A stretch of DNA of 64,000 bases from assembly GCF_030272615.1 (NCBI RefSeq), contig NC_081407.1, positions 373,262,998 through 373,326,997 on the forward strand, read 5' to 3'. Origin of the DNA: Cryptomeria japonica. Its lineage: Eukaryota; Streptophyta; Pinopsida; Cupressales; Cupressaceae. The translations under genes and the position numbers were made by a program. The notes beneath the pieces are model-generated. The model was not told the DNA's origin. It saw only the letters and a program-made list of their open reading frames with translations, and ran no database searches. Positions within the stretch are counted from its first letter, which is position 1, and every line of letters begins with the position of its first letter. Below, in pieces: positions 1 to 13,711 of the stretch.

Positions 1-1070
1 TGGTTAAGCAAGACAGATGAGGATGGTATTTAGTTGGCAGATTATGTGGTGAAACTCCTTTTATATACTAATGATCTTAACCTAATTTCAAAATTGACTC
101 TTGGTTTAAGAGAACATTTGAAGGCCTTAGAACACTTTTGTCAGGAGGTTGAGATGCAAATGAATATCACCAAGACCAGAATCATGTTTAAATTCTCATT
201 AAAAAGAGAAGATAAGCAAATTACCTTTCTCTTTGAAGGAAACTCGCTAGAAACAGTGAAAGAATATAAGTATCTTGGGATTGACTTCCACTATAAGCTC
301 AGCTGGGAGACTTCTAGAACAAAAAGGATATAGGGAGGTTGGAAAGCTTCACACTTGCTTCAAAATAGGTGCGAACTTTGGGATTGAAAAACTAAAAAAA
401 CACTTTTTGTTTTGGTAGTCACACCAATGGTCCTTTATGACTACAAAGTGTAAGGAAGTAGCATGTCAAATTGTAGTTGGAGGCAAATAGAAAGAATCTA
501 GAAACATCCAATAACAAGTAATCTCAAAGTTAAAAGTACAACCCATATGAAATTATTTTAGTGAAGCAAGACATTTTCCATTGGAAGCATTGGCGATAAT
601 TTGGTTGATAAGTTATTAAAGAAGATTGAAAACATGGATAACCAACGTTGACATAAAATGGTTGTGGAGGAGATGTTGTATTGTAGGAAGAAAACGTAGA
701 TAAAGCAAAATAACAACTAGATGAACAAGTGGGGCATCAATTTGCATGTTTGTCCTAGCACCAAGGGTGAAATAAAAAGTTACATGATTGAAAATTTTCA
801 GACTTCCATGTGGACAAAACAGATTGGGTAGAAAAAAACATACTACATCAAAGAGTTTAACTTAACAAAGGACTATGGCAAAAAAATATATTTAGGGGTA
901 GTTATCAAAAGGAAAGTGAGGTTGTTAGTTGCACAATTGAGAACAAGATCACATCATCTTAAATGTGAGACTGATAAATGGAAAAGGCTTAAGGAAACTT
1001 GGAAGGAAAGAGTTCACATTTTCTACAATAAAAAGGTAGTGGAAACAAAATGGCATTTCATTATAGAATG
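1..1070 (+). pseudogene. Decayed LINE reverse transcriptase fragment (ORF2 C-terminal part)
   Basis: Conceptual translation on the + strand gives the end of a LINE-type reverse transcriptase. The catalytic block reads LLYTND where an active enzyme has a YADD-like motif. It is followed by the region around KEYKYLGIDFHYKLSW (about 262-310), which is typical of non-LTR RTs after the catalytic palm. Further downstream, pieces such as RQIERI (about 485) and KSTTPYE (about 532) appear in shifting frames, with many stops and frameshifts. Endonuclease and the N-terminal RT blocks would lie left of the window. The longest open piece is 34-333 (99 codons). No poly(A) tail or target duplication is seen. 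I infer an old dead insertion just upstream of the nucleoporin gene. The LINE clade is not assigned. Confidence 0.75.
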
Positions 1071-1399
1071 AATAGCCTATGAGAATATTCATACTTAATA
1101 CATACATGACTTAAAGATTGACAACATACACTGATTATTTGAGAAAAAAACAAGATTAACCAAGACAACTAGCCTTCTAATCAAAATCAATAATAAAAAA
1201 TCAGAAATCCTAGAAAAATCTAAAGATGATCTAAGAATATTTTTTTGGATCGATAATAATCTAAGAATATTCCTCTCGAGCCCATACACTGTTTTAAAAT
1301 CTTTCATTCATTCATTGCTCTACACCAAATTTGGAACTAAAAACAAGGGCTGCTGTAGCAATTGTAACATCTTCCTTCAAGAAGAGGCACTCTGCCTTC

Positions 1400-1578
1400 A
1401 TTACTAGACACTCCAGCCATTTTTGCGGTCGAGGCGGCTCTGTAGTTCGCAGGGATGGTTAGTCAGAGGATCGATCACCGAAGAAGAAGAACCTGCTATA
1501 ATTTTGTTTTCCAAGAGGAAAGCGGATAAAGAAGGAAAGACCAAAATAAAACAGGGCAAAGGCGCGTCATTGCATCGC
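1400..1578 (+). promoter_or_regulatory. Probable 5' UTR / promoter-proximal region of the nucleoporin gene, with a short upstream ORF
   Basis: Base composition changes from AT-rich to GC- and CpG-rich at about 1410, just before the first coding exon, as expected near a transcription start. An upstream ATG at 1455, out of frame with the main start, opens a 24-codon reading frame that ends at TAA 1527-1529. The sequence CTATAAT at 1496-1502 could be a weak TATA-like box, in which case the upstream ORF would not be transcribed. The true start site cannot be fixed from sequence alone. Confidence 0.35.
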
Positions 1579-1900
1579 ATGGCAGATTTTTGGGAGGGAG
1601 GAGGAAGAGGAGGGGAGGAAGGAGAAGCGTCAGGGTCGTATGTAGGAGGCGGAGCAGGCGGTAAGCTCCGCACGTTGAGGTCAGCGCGCCGAGCAGCCGC
1701 CACACCATATGACCGCCCGCAGAGGGGGCGCCACGCACCTGCAGCTGTTAGGGCAGCAGCGAGGGGAGACAGTGATAGCAGCAGCTGGTTGCGGAGAGTA
1801 GTGGTGGATCCGGCCAGCCGTCTTATAAATAATGGTGCGGTGAAATGGTTCAACTCCGTCTTCAGGAAGCGCGCTCTCCTGCCGCCCGACCATACGCAAG
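1579..1900 (+). CDS. NUP136: NUP1/NUP136-like exon 1 (start codon, N-terminal anchor region)
   Basis: ATG at 1579 is the first in-frame ATG of the open frame and has G at +4. The exon encodes a Gly/Glu-rich start, then GGK, an Arg-rich stretch, TPYDRP at about residues 41-46 and a segment rich in Trp, Val, Leu and Phe followed by FRKR (about residues 79-99). In the family this segment is needed for nuclear envelope or pore association, possibly as an amphipathic helix (inference). The donor GTGTGC starts at 1901, leaving one nucleotide of a split codon that exon 2 completes. GC content is far above the flanking introns. Confidence 0.85.
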
Positions 1901-4900
1901 GTGTGCCTCTTTTCATTTTTCCACCATAGTTCTGCACCAGGGTGTACTTTTTTTCATTTTGTTTAGCTAGAGTTTGCTTCATTTATGTTGTCTGTTTTTT
2001 TTCATTATGTTAGAGTAGATATCAGGCGCTCAAGCTGTATCGTGCATTGGAATAATTGCAAGTTTATGTTGTTGTGAAGCTCCTTTTTGTTCAAGTTTGA
2101 GTTAGGAGTACTAAAGCGCCGAAAAATGCTGATTTATGATTTTTAAACATCAACTCATTATCATCATTTGTAGTGATAGCTCAAATTCTTACACTGGAGA
2201 GTTGTATACATATATACAGGGTTTGGGGTGTTCCTACAGGCATATGATAATTCAAGGATCGTCACAGTAAAATGTGTAATTGCATTAGCTGGTAGCCAAA
2301 CTCCATATACTCTATCGTGTTAGTGTGGATCACCTATTATTATGAGATTTAACTTCCCTAAGCGTGAACAATGAGGAATTGATCCAGATAGATTATCTTC
2401 TGCTAATTTATCATTGCCAACAACTTTTAGGAGGGATACATTTATTTTTCCTATCAATAATATGATAGTCTGAAGAAGCTATTTAGGGTAATAATTTGTC
2501 ATGTCACTGGAATTGTTCTTAGGGGCAAACAACGGCGAACTAATCCAGATAGATTCTCTTCTGCTAATTTATCATTGGCAATAACTTCTAGGAGGGATTT
2601 ATTTAGATTTCCTCTCAGTGCTAAGATAGTTTGAGGATGCTATTTGCTATCGTAATTTGTCATGCCAGTGGAATTGCTCTCATGTGCATCATCTTATGAA
2701 GCTTATAATATTGTTATGGCTTCTTATGCTGTTTATATATCATCAAAAAATGCAGTCCATCGTTAACTGTGAGGATAACAATAGCACCTTGTTGTGAGGT
2801 ATATTCAGGCATGTTTGGGTGCTACAATTTGCAAGTTAATTTTTTTTCTTATTAGAAATTGATCTGAATTGTGACTTTAAAGTTTATGTTATGTCCCCCG
2901 TTACAAAAGAAATATGAGGTAAATCATCGAGGGCAAAGGCCACTAAATCATACTATGTAAACATCGCTGGTGAAGAGCACTCAATATTAATCTTGTCCGA
3001 CTTTATTATCTGGGCATTGAAACTCAATAAATAATAATAAAATTATTATTATCATTGTGGCCGACTCCTTCCTTGTTAAGCGCCCAAACATATTCAATGA
3101 AGCCGACTTGAAAATTAAAGTATGGGTCGAACTTACTCCCTTTCATATTGGTATATATGGTGGCCGACTTCATTTGGTACCAAAGATAGATATCATCATA
3201 TATAGGACATGATAGGAACAAATTACTAGATAGGGTGGAGCAATCAAGCATTAGTAAAAAGCAGTATGATTAAGAAGAGCAGTAATTTGTTAATGAGGAG
3301 ACATCATATTAAGAAGAGCAGCAAATTCATAAAAGACAGCGATTCATATATAATTAAATGAGCTGCAATTAACATATAATAAACAGCAATTAGATATACG
3401 AAGGGGCAAATTTCTAATAATTAATGACATCTCATTAAGGCAGAAATTAATATGATCACCAAACCGATTAATTTTGTGAAGACAGCGATTCCAAGTTGGT
3501 GGAGGCATATTAGAGAAGGTAGCGATTATTAAATATAAGGTTGTCATTATATTTTCAAAGGCAGCGAATAGTATAAAGTAGTGATTATGTGATGCAAGAG
3601 GGCTCCCCCTCTACTATGTAAACGCACAAATCACAAACTACACGACAAGATTGCAACAAAACACAATTCATCTCACAAATTTGATTTATTCAAAGACAGA
3701 ATCCAGCTTTGCAAATTTTACAAATCTTGGCTTTCAAATGGCCTCCCTCACAATTCTGAAACTCATCTCTGCACAGCGAACTTTATTTGAATACTTTCTT
3801 TAATCCTCATTCTCTCTTCTCCAACTCCTTTCACACTTTCTTCCAAATCCTACACACTTGCAATCTGCTCCTGCGCACTCTAAACTTAATTGGTTTTCTC
3901 TGCTCTGTTTTGTCAGCACTCTGAGCACCTTCAAAACAGCAACCAAATTTTTCTTTGTGCACTCTGAGCCCCTTCATAACAGCAACCAAACTTTTCTTTG
4001 TGCACTCTGATAACTTCATCTACCATGCATATTTCCTCCTCTTAATTTGCAGCGCATCTCTATTACCTTTCTACGCTTTTCTCATCTACTCAATACTTCA
4101 TTGTTATTTATTTTGTTGTGTTACCAATATCCTTTCCTTGACTGAAGTGTTGCGTTCCTCCCATTCTTGTGTGCCTCTGGCTCTCTCATCTTATTTTCTT
4201 CACAGCCTCAATTCTCTGTTAAAACTCCTCTTGGCTGCAACCCACACTCTTCTTGGCTGATACCTTCACCTTCTCTTTCCCACACATTTTGGTATTATTT
4301 TAATCTGTATCCCCCTTTGGTCTCCTTGCACCCTTTCACCTTCTACATTTTCTTTCATTTGCTTTCCATGTTTTGGCACTGACTCTAATGAATTCTGCAC
4401 TGACTTCACTTTATAGTTGTCCTCTCTCTCTTTACAAATGCATATATCGTTTAATTAACTACAATCTGTCCACAGCCTTATTGATTGGTGTTTTCCCCAA
4501 ATCTCTCTTCGATTTGATTGGATATGTAATTGGTTCACTCCTGTAACGTGTCACTTCACCTCCTCGATGCAGTTTCCTCCTTCCCTTCATCGCTTCATGC
4601 TTGGCATGGAAGCTGAATTGATAGGTTTGGAGGCGATGTGTAATAAAAATAAAGACCTGCATTTGTTCAAAAGTTTCTAAAGCCTTTCCAACAAATACAC
4701 TTTGTACATAACCTGCAACCAAAATGATACATGAGCCTTTTGTATGCTTTCACATATCTGCCAAGGCACTTATAACTACCATCTGTTCTCCTCTTGCCCA
4801 AGAGACGAACCATGCAATTTGTGTATTTAATTTAGGAAATAGCCAGTATGTTGCATGTCTAGTAGGGGCCATTTTTTATTATGCTTCAATGGAACTAGTT

Positions 4901-7900
4901 GGATTGCCACCAATAGTTAGCTTTTGGATTGAAAGAGAGGCTAAAGATGCTATCAGTTAGTGACTACACAACTTGTCATGAGCCAGAGCGAAACTTTGCA
5001 AAATTGAATAGAGAGATGCCAAACAGAACCAGGACAAACCAAAATTGAAGAAAACTAATAGGAAATGTTTTTGGGTGATGCCAATTGGTTGTCTTCCCGA
5101 GTGCTCCTGCATTAGACATGCCAAGTAGGAAATTTTTTGTGAGTAGAACTTACAAAATGGAGTTAGGTAAGTGAACTACCCTTTCAGGTTGTAAACATCT
5201 TGCAACAAACTCCATCTCTCTGTTAGATGCACAAAATTGATCCTTTTTCCTCCTCTTCCAGCATCTCGTTGGAACAATTGTCATCCTCTTGCAACTCTGC
5301 TCACTACTCTTCTCTCTTGTTGTGGATTTGCATCCACCATTTGATGTCTCCTTCGACCAAAGTCTTTCTCCTCTATTCTTCTCCTTTGTGTGATCCAATC
5401 CACCATTATCTGGCCACCTCCACCAAGTTTCACCTGCAACATCCTCTATTGCTTTGACATACAAACCCACTGTATCTCCACACAAATCTATAACGGAACA
5501 ACTCTTTGTATTCATTATCTTTTGACTTCTATCAGCAATATGCAAATCAACTTCTCCATTACACAATGTAGAAAAATCAAAATTTACCCTACTTCTGCAA
5601 TGTCCTCTTTAACACCTCTTATTTCAACTGCAGCATTTTCAGGTAGCGCCACTTCATATTTTTTCTCATTTTCTTCATTCGAAATGATCCCTTCTGCAAG
5701 CAATGCATCATCTTCATTAGGTTCTTGATCAAATACCGGGCCTTCATAATCTTTTGCTACAACCTCCAAGTCTACCTTCTGAAATTCTTCCTCTTCTACT
5801 ACCTCAATTTGTGAGTTACCTTTACCTCCGTGACACTCTTTGCTTTCATTCATTAATTTTCACTTTATTTATTTGCTCCTTTTCATTTGTGCTATCTACA
5901 CTTGTTTGGGCTGCTCTCATATCTTCCCCCTTCTAGCTGCAACTGTTCTTTTTCAAGGGGATTTTCCATGTCCCATAACTCTCTTCCCAATATCGTACCA
6001 AAAGTCAAATTATCACGAGTCTACTTATGACCTATCTCATCTTCTTCTTCGAACACATCATCTCATCTGTTGCAATCACATCTCATGCTCTACAATCTGC
6101 ATAACATTTTCCTTTGTGATTTCCCATCTCTCTATCGCTTAGGACTTTGCACACGTGCAAGGATTCTTTTGAGCTCTCCACAACTGCTTCACACTTCCAA
6201 GTGTAAATTGCCTCATGATCGGCGATCTGTTCAAACAACTTCGCCCTCGGGTCCTGGTGTAGATTGCCTCACGTTCGGCGGTTTGTCCACACACTCATGA
6301 TCACTGACTTTGATACCAATTGATGCAAGAGGGCTCCTCCTCTGCAATGTAAACACACAAATCACAAACTACACGACAAGATTGCAACGAAACCCAATTC
6401 ATCTCACAAGTTTTTACAATTAATCTCACAAATATTATTTATTCAAATACAAAATCCAGCTTTGAAAATTTTACAAATCTCGGCCTTCAAATGGCCTCCC
6501 TCACAATTCTGAAACTCATCTCTGCACGACAAATTTTATTTTAATACTATCTTTGAGCCTCATTCCATCTTCTCCAACGCCTTTTACACTTTCTTCCAAA
6601 TCCTACACACTTGCAATCTGCTCCTTCGCACTCGACACTTTAATTGGTTTCCTCTGCTCCATTTTGCTAGCACTCTGAACTCCTTCATAACAGCAGCCAA
6701 ACTTTTCTTTGTGCACTCTGATAACTTCATCTACTATGCATTCCTCCTCTTAATTTGCAACACATCTTTATTACCTTTCTACTTTTTTCTCATCTACTCA
6801 ATACTTCATTGTTATTTATTTTGCTGCATTACCAATATCCTTTCCTTGACTGAGGCATTGCATTCCTCCCATTCTTGTGTGCCTCTGGCTCTCTCATCTT
6901 ATTTTCTTCGTAGCCCCAATTCTCTTTTAAAACTCCTCTTGGCTACAATCCACACTCTTCTTGGCTGCTACCTTCCCCTACTCTTTCCCACACATTTTGG
7001 TATTATTTTAATCCCTTTGTTCTCCTAGCGCCCTTCCACCTTCTACATTATCTTTCATTTGCTTTTCATATTTTGGCATGGGCTCCAATGAATTCTGCAC
7101 TGGCTTCACATTATAGTTGTCCTTTCTCTCTTCACAAACGTATATATCATTCAATTAACTGCAATCTGTCCACAGCCTTATTGATCGGTGCTTTCCCCAA
7201 ATGTCTCTGCAATTTGATTGGATATGTAATTGGTTCCCTTCTGTAATGTTCCACTTGACCTCCTTGATGCATTTTCCTCCTTCCCTTCACCGCTTCATGC
7301 TCAGCATGGAAGCTGGATTGATAGGTTTGGAGGCAATGTTTAATATAATAAAAGACTTGCATTTGTTCGAAAGTTTCTAAAGCCGTTCCAACATTTGTAC
7401 GTAACTTGCAATCAAAATGATACACGTGCTTTTTGTATGCTTTCACATATCTGGCAAGGCACTTACAACTACCATCTCTTGTCTCTTCTCCTCTAGGCCA
7501 AGAGACTAACCATGCCATTGGTGTGTTTAAGTGTAATGTCCCCTTCTATATTCTGTACTGAAAATCAGAAAATTATAAAGTTAGGTTTAGAGATCATACC
7601 TGATCAACTTATAAACATAAGATTAAATACAATTTCCTGCATATAACAATAAAACCATATGCAAAAGACACATTCCTCTGATTAATAAACATGCAAGTCT
7701 AACATTATGATAGGAATCTCAATATATAAGCATGATGTTTGGAAGGAGGATACTATGAGGACTTCTTTAGAGTCTTTCTACCCAAGCCCAAGAGAGGTTG
7801 TTTCCTGCAACCTTCTTGCTCCACTTGGTGACCCTAACTGATCTCCTCATATATCAACCTTCTTCATGACTTACTTACCTTGTGAGTTTGGGATGAGGCT

Positions 7901-10900
7901 GTAACCAGGTTGCTAGACTCCTCAAGGTAAGTGCTTTCAAGCTCCTAGACGCCTTTGGGGTCGTTCTAGGACAGCCAACTTATGAGTCTCTCTTAATCTC
8001 TCCATTACATATCCATTCCCTCCCTCACAAGTAAGTGCTGTCATTCTGATTATAGTACTTTGAATTCTTATCAGCATGTTCTTTATAGCTTGGTTATTGA
8101 TTCTATCAATGATTCATTACACTGACTTTCATATTAAATGTATACACCTTATATTCAATGTATTGTGTTACTAATGATTGCTGATATAGTATTTTATTTA
8201 ATGGTGTAATGTTACTAACAAATTGCATGATCATTATTTATTATATTAATCCGTTTATATTACTTGTGCTTGCTATTCTATGATTGGTGATGTTATTTAA
8301 GATGGTTATTTATGATTGTGATTCTGTGACTATAAATCATAAACAGTATGTAATATGGTGCTGTTAAGTCAGATTGATGTTACCCGTAGCAAGGTGCATG
8401 AGGAATATTGTTGGTCTGAATCCTGAATTCTCTGGCCCTGTGCGAATTCCTTTTTTCCTCCTATCGTATCCTCCTTGCCACCCGATGGCCCCTCATTAAG
8501 CCATTCATTCGCTGTGTCCCTTTGTTTGGAGGGAGATGTATCTCTCTAAGAGAGGTGTCTCTTTCTTATCCAATCTTCCAAGAGGTTTATGACCCTTCGG
8601 TCAAAACAACTATTAATTATTTTGTTAAGTCTTTTCTAAAGAAAACATTCCTACCGAAGAATAATACATATATAATTGAATATTATTTTTATTGCTTAAA
8701 GGATAAATGGTAATTGAGTCATTATACATAACTGATTCGAATATATTACAGGGATATTAGGGTCGGGACATGATATTAAGTTAGGAAATAGCCAGTACAT
8801 TGCATATCTAGTAAGGGCCGTTTTTTATGATGCGTTGATGGATATCCGTACGAACCGTACCCATCGTCCTTCCATGTTGAACAAAGAAGTAGTTGAATTG
8901 CCACCAATAGTTAGCTTTTGGACTGAAAGAGGGGCTAAAGATGTTACCAGTTAGTGACTGGACAACCTGTTGTGAGCTGGAGCGAAACTCTGCAAAGTTG
9001 AATAGAGAGATGCCAAACAAAACCAAGGCAAACCAAAATTGAAGAAAAATAATAGGAAATATTTTTGGGTGATGCTGATTGCTTGTCCATCCGGGTGCTC
9101 CTGCACCATTTTGTTAAGTTTTAAGCCAACAATTAAGCGGAAGAGTTGTGACTCTTTCAAAGGGGTAGAAATATTGAAGAGGCATGACATGTCCCTCATA
9201 TTGGAGGGTATAAAAGGAAGAAGAATACATTTGAAGTGGGCATCAATCGAGGAGATGGAATGATCAAGGGAATTAGAGCAGATCTAGATCAGATTTAGAG
9301 CAGAAGTATATGGAAGGATCTGAATTAAGATTTGAGAAGGAAAGAAGAAATACGAGTAGAATCTAATCTAATATTATCAGCCTGAAATCAATCTGATCTG
9401 AATCATAAGGCAGTAAGCATCTGAATTACAAGGCAATAAGATATGTAGATCTAGAAGATGAAGAAATGCAGATCTTAAATAGGATATATGCAGATAGGTG
9501 AAGATCAAATAAGAAGTGAAAGGATCGAATCAGATTAGAACTCATATATAATCAAAGCAACCATTTGATTTAAGAAAAGCATTTGTTCAAATGATTCGAT
9601 ATTAAACAAAGGAGACGAAGGCTCCTTAAAAATTGATTACAAGACGGTGTTTCTAATAGAAATTAACTGTTCACAACAGTTACAATTGATGCTAAAAATA
9701 GACTCTAAATAGAACTTAAGATGACCATTATAGAATAAATATAATATTATTTTAATACCCTCCCATAATGGTCATCGTACTAACTACCCTACAGAAGACA
9801 CTGCAGGTCTTTTGATCACAAATGCAAAGAAGGCTGCCCCGTCTCTTCAAAACACTCTGCTGTTGCTGAGACCCTCCCTGGATTTGCAGAATGTTAATGA
9901 CCAAGAGTACTAGATTGCATCCAACCTGATGTTGGGTAATAGAACTGAAACCGACAAAAACCCGAAACCACGATTTTGAGGAAAAATCAGCAAACCCTCC
10001 AAATAGCAACAAACACGATTTTGTCAAAAACCACAAAATTTTTTGCAGATGTTTGCCCCAACTCCAGGTGGGACCCAAAGCAGACTACAAGAAACCACAA
10101 TTTTTGTGGAAAAACCCATCAAACCTTGAAAATTGAAGTTACAAAATTGTTTTTTTTGGAAAAAACGGTAAAAACCCTAAAACAGGAACACCCACCATAA
10201 TTTTTCGTGGAAAAAATTAGAAAACCCTCCAACAAAGAACCCATAATTTTTGAGGACAAAATCGAAAAATCAGCAAACCCTTCAAATAGCAACAAACACA
10301 ATTTTGTCCAAAACCGCAAAAACTTTTGCAAATATTCGCCCCAATTTTAGGTGCAACCCAAAACAGATTGCAAGAAACCACGATTTTTTTGGAAAAAACC
10401 ATCAAACCTTGAAAATTGAAGTTACAAAATCGTTTTTTTTGGAAAAAAATGGTAAAAACCCTATAGCTTGAACACCCATCATGATTTTTTGTGGAAAAAA
10501 TTAGAAAACCCTCCAACAGAGAACCCATGATTTTTGAGGACAAAATCGAAAAAATTGGCAAACCCTCCAAATAGCAACACAATTTTGTCAAAAATTGCAA
10601 AAACTTTTGCAGATGTTCGCCCCAACTCTAGGTGGGACCCAAAACAAACTGCAAGAAACCATGATTTTTGTGGAAAAAACTGTCAAACCCTAAAAATTGA
10701 AGTTACAAAATTGTTTTTTTTAGGAAGAAAATGGTAAAAACCCTAAAATAGGAACACCCATCATAATTTTTGGTGGAAAAAAATAGAAAACCCTCCAACA
10801 GAGAACCCATGATTTTTGAGGACAAAATCGAAAAATCTACCAATAATTTTTATAAACCCAAAATAATTTTTTTCCTAAAAAAATTACAAAACCTTAAGCC

Positions 10901-13514
10901 AGAATAATTTGTTTAGGGAAAGATAATAAACCCCACGAATAATTTTGAAGGACAAAAAATAATAAAATACCCACAAATAATTTTTTTAAGGACAAGTCCA
11001 AGGGTTTGAGCTTAACTGGTTAAAACATTGGGTTCTCATTGTGGAGACCCAAGTTCAATTCCCAATAAGGACATCTAAAGTGGAATTATAAGTTGTGACT
11101 CTTGGCCTTCAATAGGATGGGGAAGGTCTTGGGTCAATCTAATCAAACATAATAATAAAAATAATAATAATTCAAAATATTGTGGCTACGGCCTATTACC
11201 TATCAAAAAAAAAAAAAATTTTTAGGACAAAAATTAATAAAAATAAAATTTTTAGGACAAAAAATTATAAAAACCTAGAATAATTTTAACTTCCATGACT
11301 TAAAAAAATCTGCAACCCAGCACAAACCCTATTCACCAAAAAATACCAAATGTCGCGCTCACCAAAAAACAACTCGACGCGAGAAAAAAATGCGAAAAAA
11401 TCCTTTCATGTGGGCAAAAAAACAAAAACCTCGTCAGGGTAGATGAAGACCCAGAAAAAATAACAAAAATTGTGTAAGAGCCACTGTGATTTGTTTATAA
11501 GGTCAATCCAAAAATGTTGCGCCACAAATCTGTTGCTGGTTGCACAGGAAAATGCGGGTAGAAGGAACAAAGACTGGTCAGTAAAAATACGTTGCGAAAA
11601 TAAGAATTGGTTGCGGCTTCAAAAAACTCTGGTGCGGAAAGAAAACCCGACGCAAAATCCAGGGCTGGGAATCACAGAGAAGAGGAGCATGCTTGAAAAA
11701 ATCTACGCGAGCAGAAAAAAACTCACAAACTCGTGTGAAACAGAAGCCCTTGAATGCAAACATAGACCCTTCGTTGCTGCTTGAAACAAGCCCACAAACC
11801 TTTAGCAGAAGGTTGCGATTTTTAACAAAATAGAGACCTGCGAAAAAATTCCAGACAAAACCCTCAAAATCTGGAAAAATTCCTCAAAAACCTTCGACCT
11901 GCTCTGCAAGCCAGAAAATTTAAAAAATTCACACGATTGCGAATTATTGACCCTTTCCAAAATCCTGCCCCCCCTGTGAGGGAGTCAGACCTAGACTAGC
12001 TTTGATACCATGTTCAAATAATTCGATATTAAACAAAGGAGACGAAGGCTCCTTAAATAGAGATTACAAGGTGGTGCTTCTAATAGAAACTAACCTTTCA
12101 CAACAATTACAACTGACGCTAAAAATAGAGACTCTAAACAGAACTTAAGATGACCATTATAGAATAAATATAATATTATTTTAATAGAATTTGGTATGAA
12201 TATGTGTTTAAGTCTATTATCTATTATTTCTTTTATGAATCTTTGATTTATTTATTAATTTGAATTAACAATCTATCCAGGTTCTTAGAAGTAATAAATT
12301 AATCAATTTATCATCCTACAAGAAATCATACATGAGTAAGGAAATATGTTAGGGAGAGGAAGTAGACCAGTTCCCACAATGTATGTAGACCATCCCAAGT
12401 TGGATGGACTGGAGGTCTTGCTACTTGTGGGCCAAGAGGTTGAATTGTCTTGGTTGGATGTTTCGTCCCCTTGGGCTTAGTTATGGCGAACGGGCTCGAG
12501 GGGCCCTATCGTGCTTTCCCTTCAAATCCCTAATATGGTTGATTGTTGGAAGTGAAACTGTAGTATGAATCCAAAATTCAAATGCATTTAGGTGATTGTT
12601 TATCATTTCATTGATGTTAATTGTTTATTTCCTTTTAAGTTCAATAGCTAGTATGTAATTTATTCATAGAATACTATTTGTAAATAAGTTGTTATTGTTG
12701 GGCAAATATCAGGTATCCGTATACCCCAAAAGTGGACAATACAGTTTAGTTGAGAACTATAGGTGTACACTGTAAACTTTTAATGGAGATGATAATGAAA
12801 AGGACTTCTGTCATATTGAAAAAATGTTTATGGTGAGACCATGCCTTTTAAAGATTCTTTGTTAATGATATCACAACTAGGAGATCTAGTACTTTCATCC
12901 TTGGTCAAATCTGCAGTTCAATTAAGGCCACAAAAAATTTAGTTCCAAATTTTTGAGCTATAGCACTTTTCCTTTTCCCAGGTTCAGATATCAAATTCAG
13001 ATATTTTGATTGTCCAATTGTTATTTGATTTAAAGATTCTTTGTTAATGATATCACAACTAGGAGATCTAGTACTTTCATCCTTGGTCAAATCTTCAGTT
13101 CAATTAAGGCCACAAAAAATTTAGTTCCAAATTTTTGAGCTATAGCACTTTTCCTTTTCCCAGGTTCAGATATCAAATTCAGATATTTTGATTGTCCAAT
13201 TGTTATTTGATTTGCAATTATTCAACATACAGCTTCTATATACAGACCTTTAGAGCTTTCTGGGGAAAAAACAGAGTGTTGTAAATAGTACTTTATTGAG
13301 TGCATCGACTCTTTTTTCTGCTTCAACAGTTTTGGGATTTCACGTATCTTTCTGGCTGTAATTGGAGACGGATGGGTGGGTCCAACATATCAGGACACTG
13401 AGCTTCTGTTCCCATTCATTCCTTCGAAATCTCGGAATTTTAGGCAAGTTCTAATTCAACTTAGGGAAAATTAAGGACAATTTTTTAATATGATGCAATT
13501 CTGTTTGATATTTA

Positions 13515-13565
<51 letters not shown>

Positions 13566-13649
13566 GACATGAGGAAAGTTCTAATTCCATTTATGGAAAT
13601 TAAAAGACAGTTCTTTAATATGATCGAATTTCATTTGATATCTAGTATA

Positions 13650-13711
<62 letters not shown>

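Larger units (their letters stand above)
3590..9105 (-). mobile_element. Non-autonomous LTR retrotransposon in intron 1, reverse orientation
   Basis: Two direct copies of an about 1.52-kb sequence (3590-5111 and 6321-9105, the latter enlarged by a nested insertion) both run from TGATGCAAGAGGGC to GTGCTCCTGCA, as LTRs read backwards. Immediately left of the right copy is TTTGATACCAAT (6310-6320), whose complement ATTGGTATCAAA resembles a primer-binding site for initiator Met tRNA. The element therefore reads right to left. The internal part (5112-6320) is only 1.2 kb and has no RT, integrase or protease motifs, so mobilisation would have been in trans. No clean target duplication or PPT was found, which fits an old insertion. 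Confidence 0.7.
9584..12186 (-). mobile_element. Small non-autonomous LTR element with short LTRs, reverse orientation
   Basis: Direct repeats of about 175 bp lie at 9584-9757 and 12011-12186, both from TGTTCAAAT to TTTTAATA. Left of the right copy, GCTTTGATACCA (11999-12010) is the complement of TGGTATCAAAGC, a Met-tRNA-type PBS. Right of the left copy, CCCTCCCAT (9758-9766) reads ATGGGAGGG on the minus strand, a PPT. Flanks GCATT and GAATT may be a decayed target duplication. Within each LTR the minus strand has TATTTAAGGAGCC, a TATA-like box. The 2.25-kb interior has no pol genes, three tandem units of about 285 bp and a nested SINE. Confidence 0.75.

Noticed and set aside
1404-1982. Minus-strand open frame of 192 codons over exon 1
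   Set aside because: GC-rich shadow of the N-terminal exon; no domain, and the + strand has the conserved TPYDRP block.
9983-10840. CRISPR-like array
   Set aside because: Units are about 285 bp and fully repetitive without unique spacers, inside a plant retroelement.
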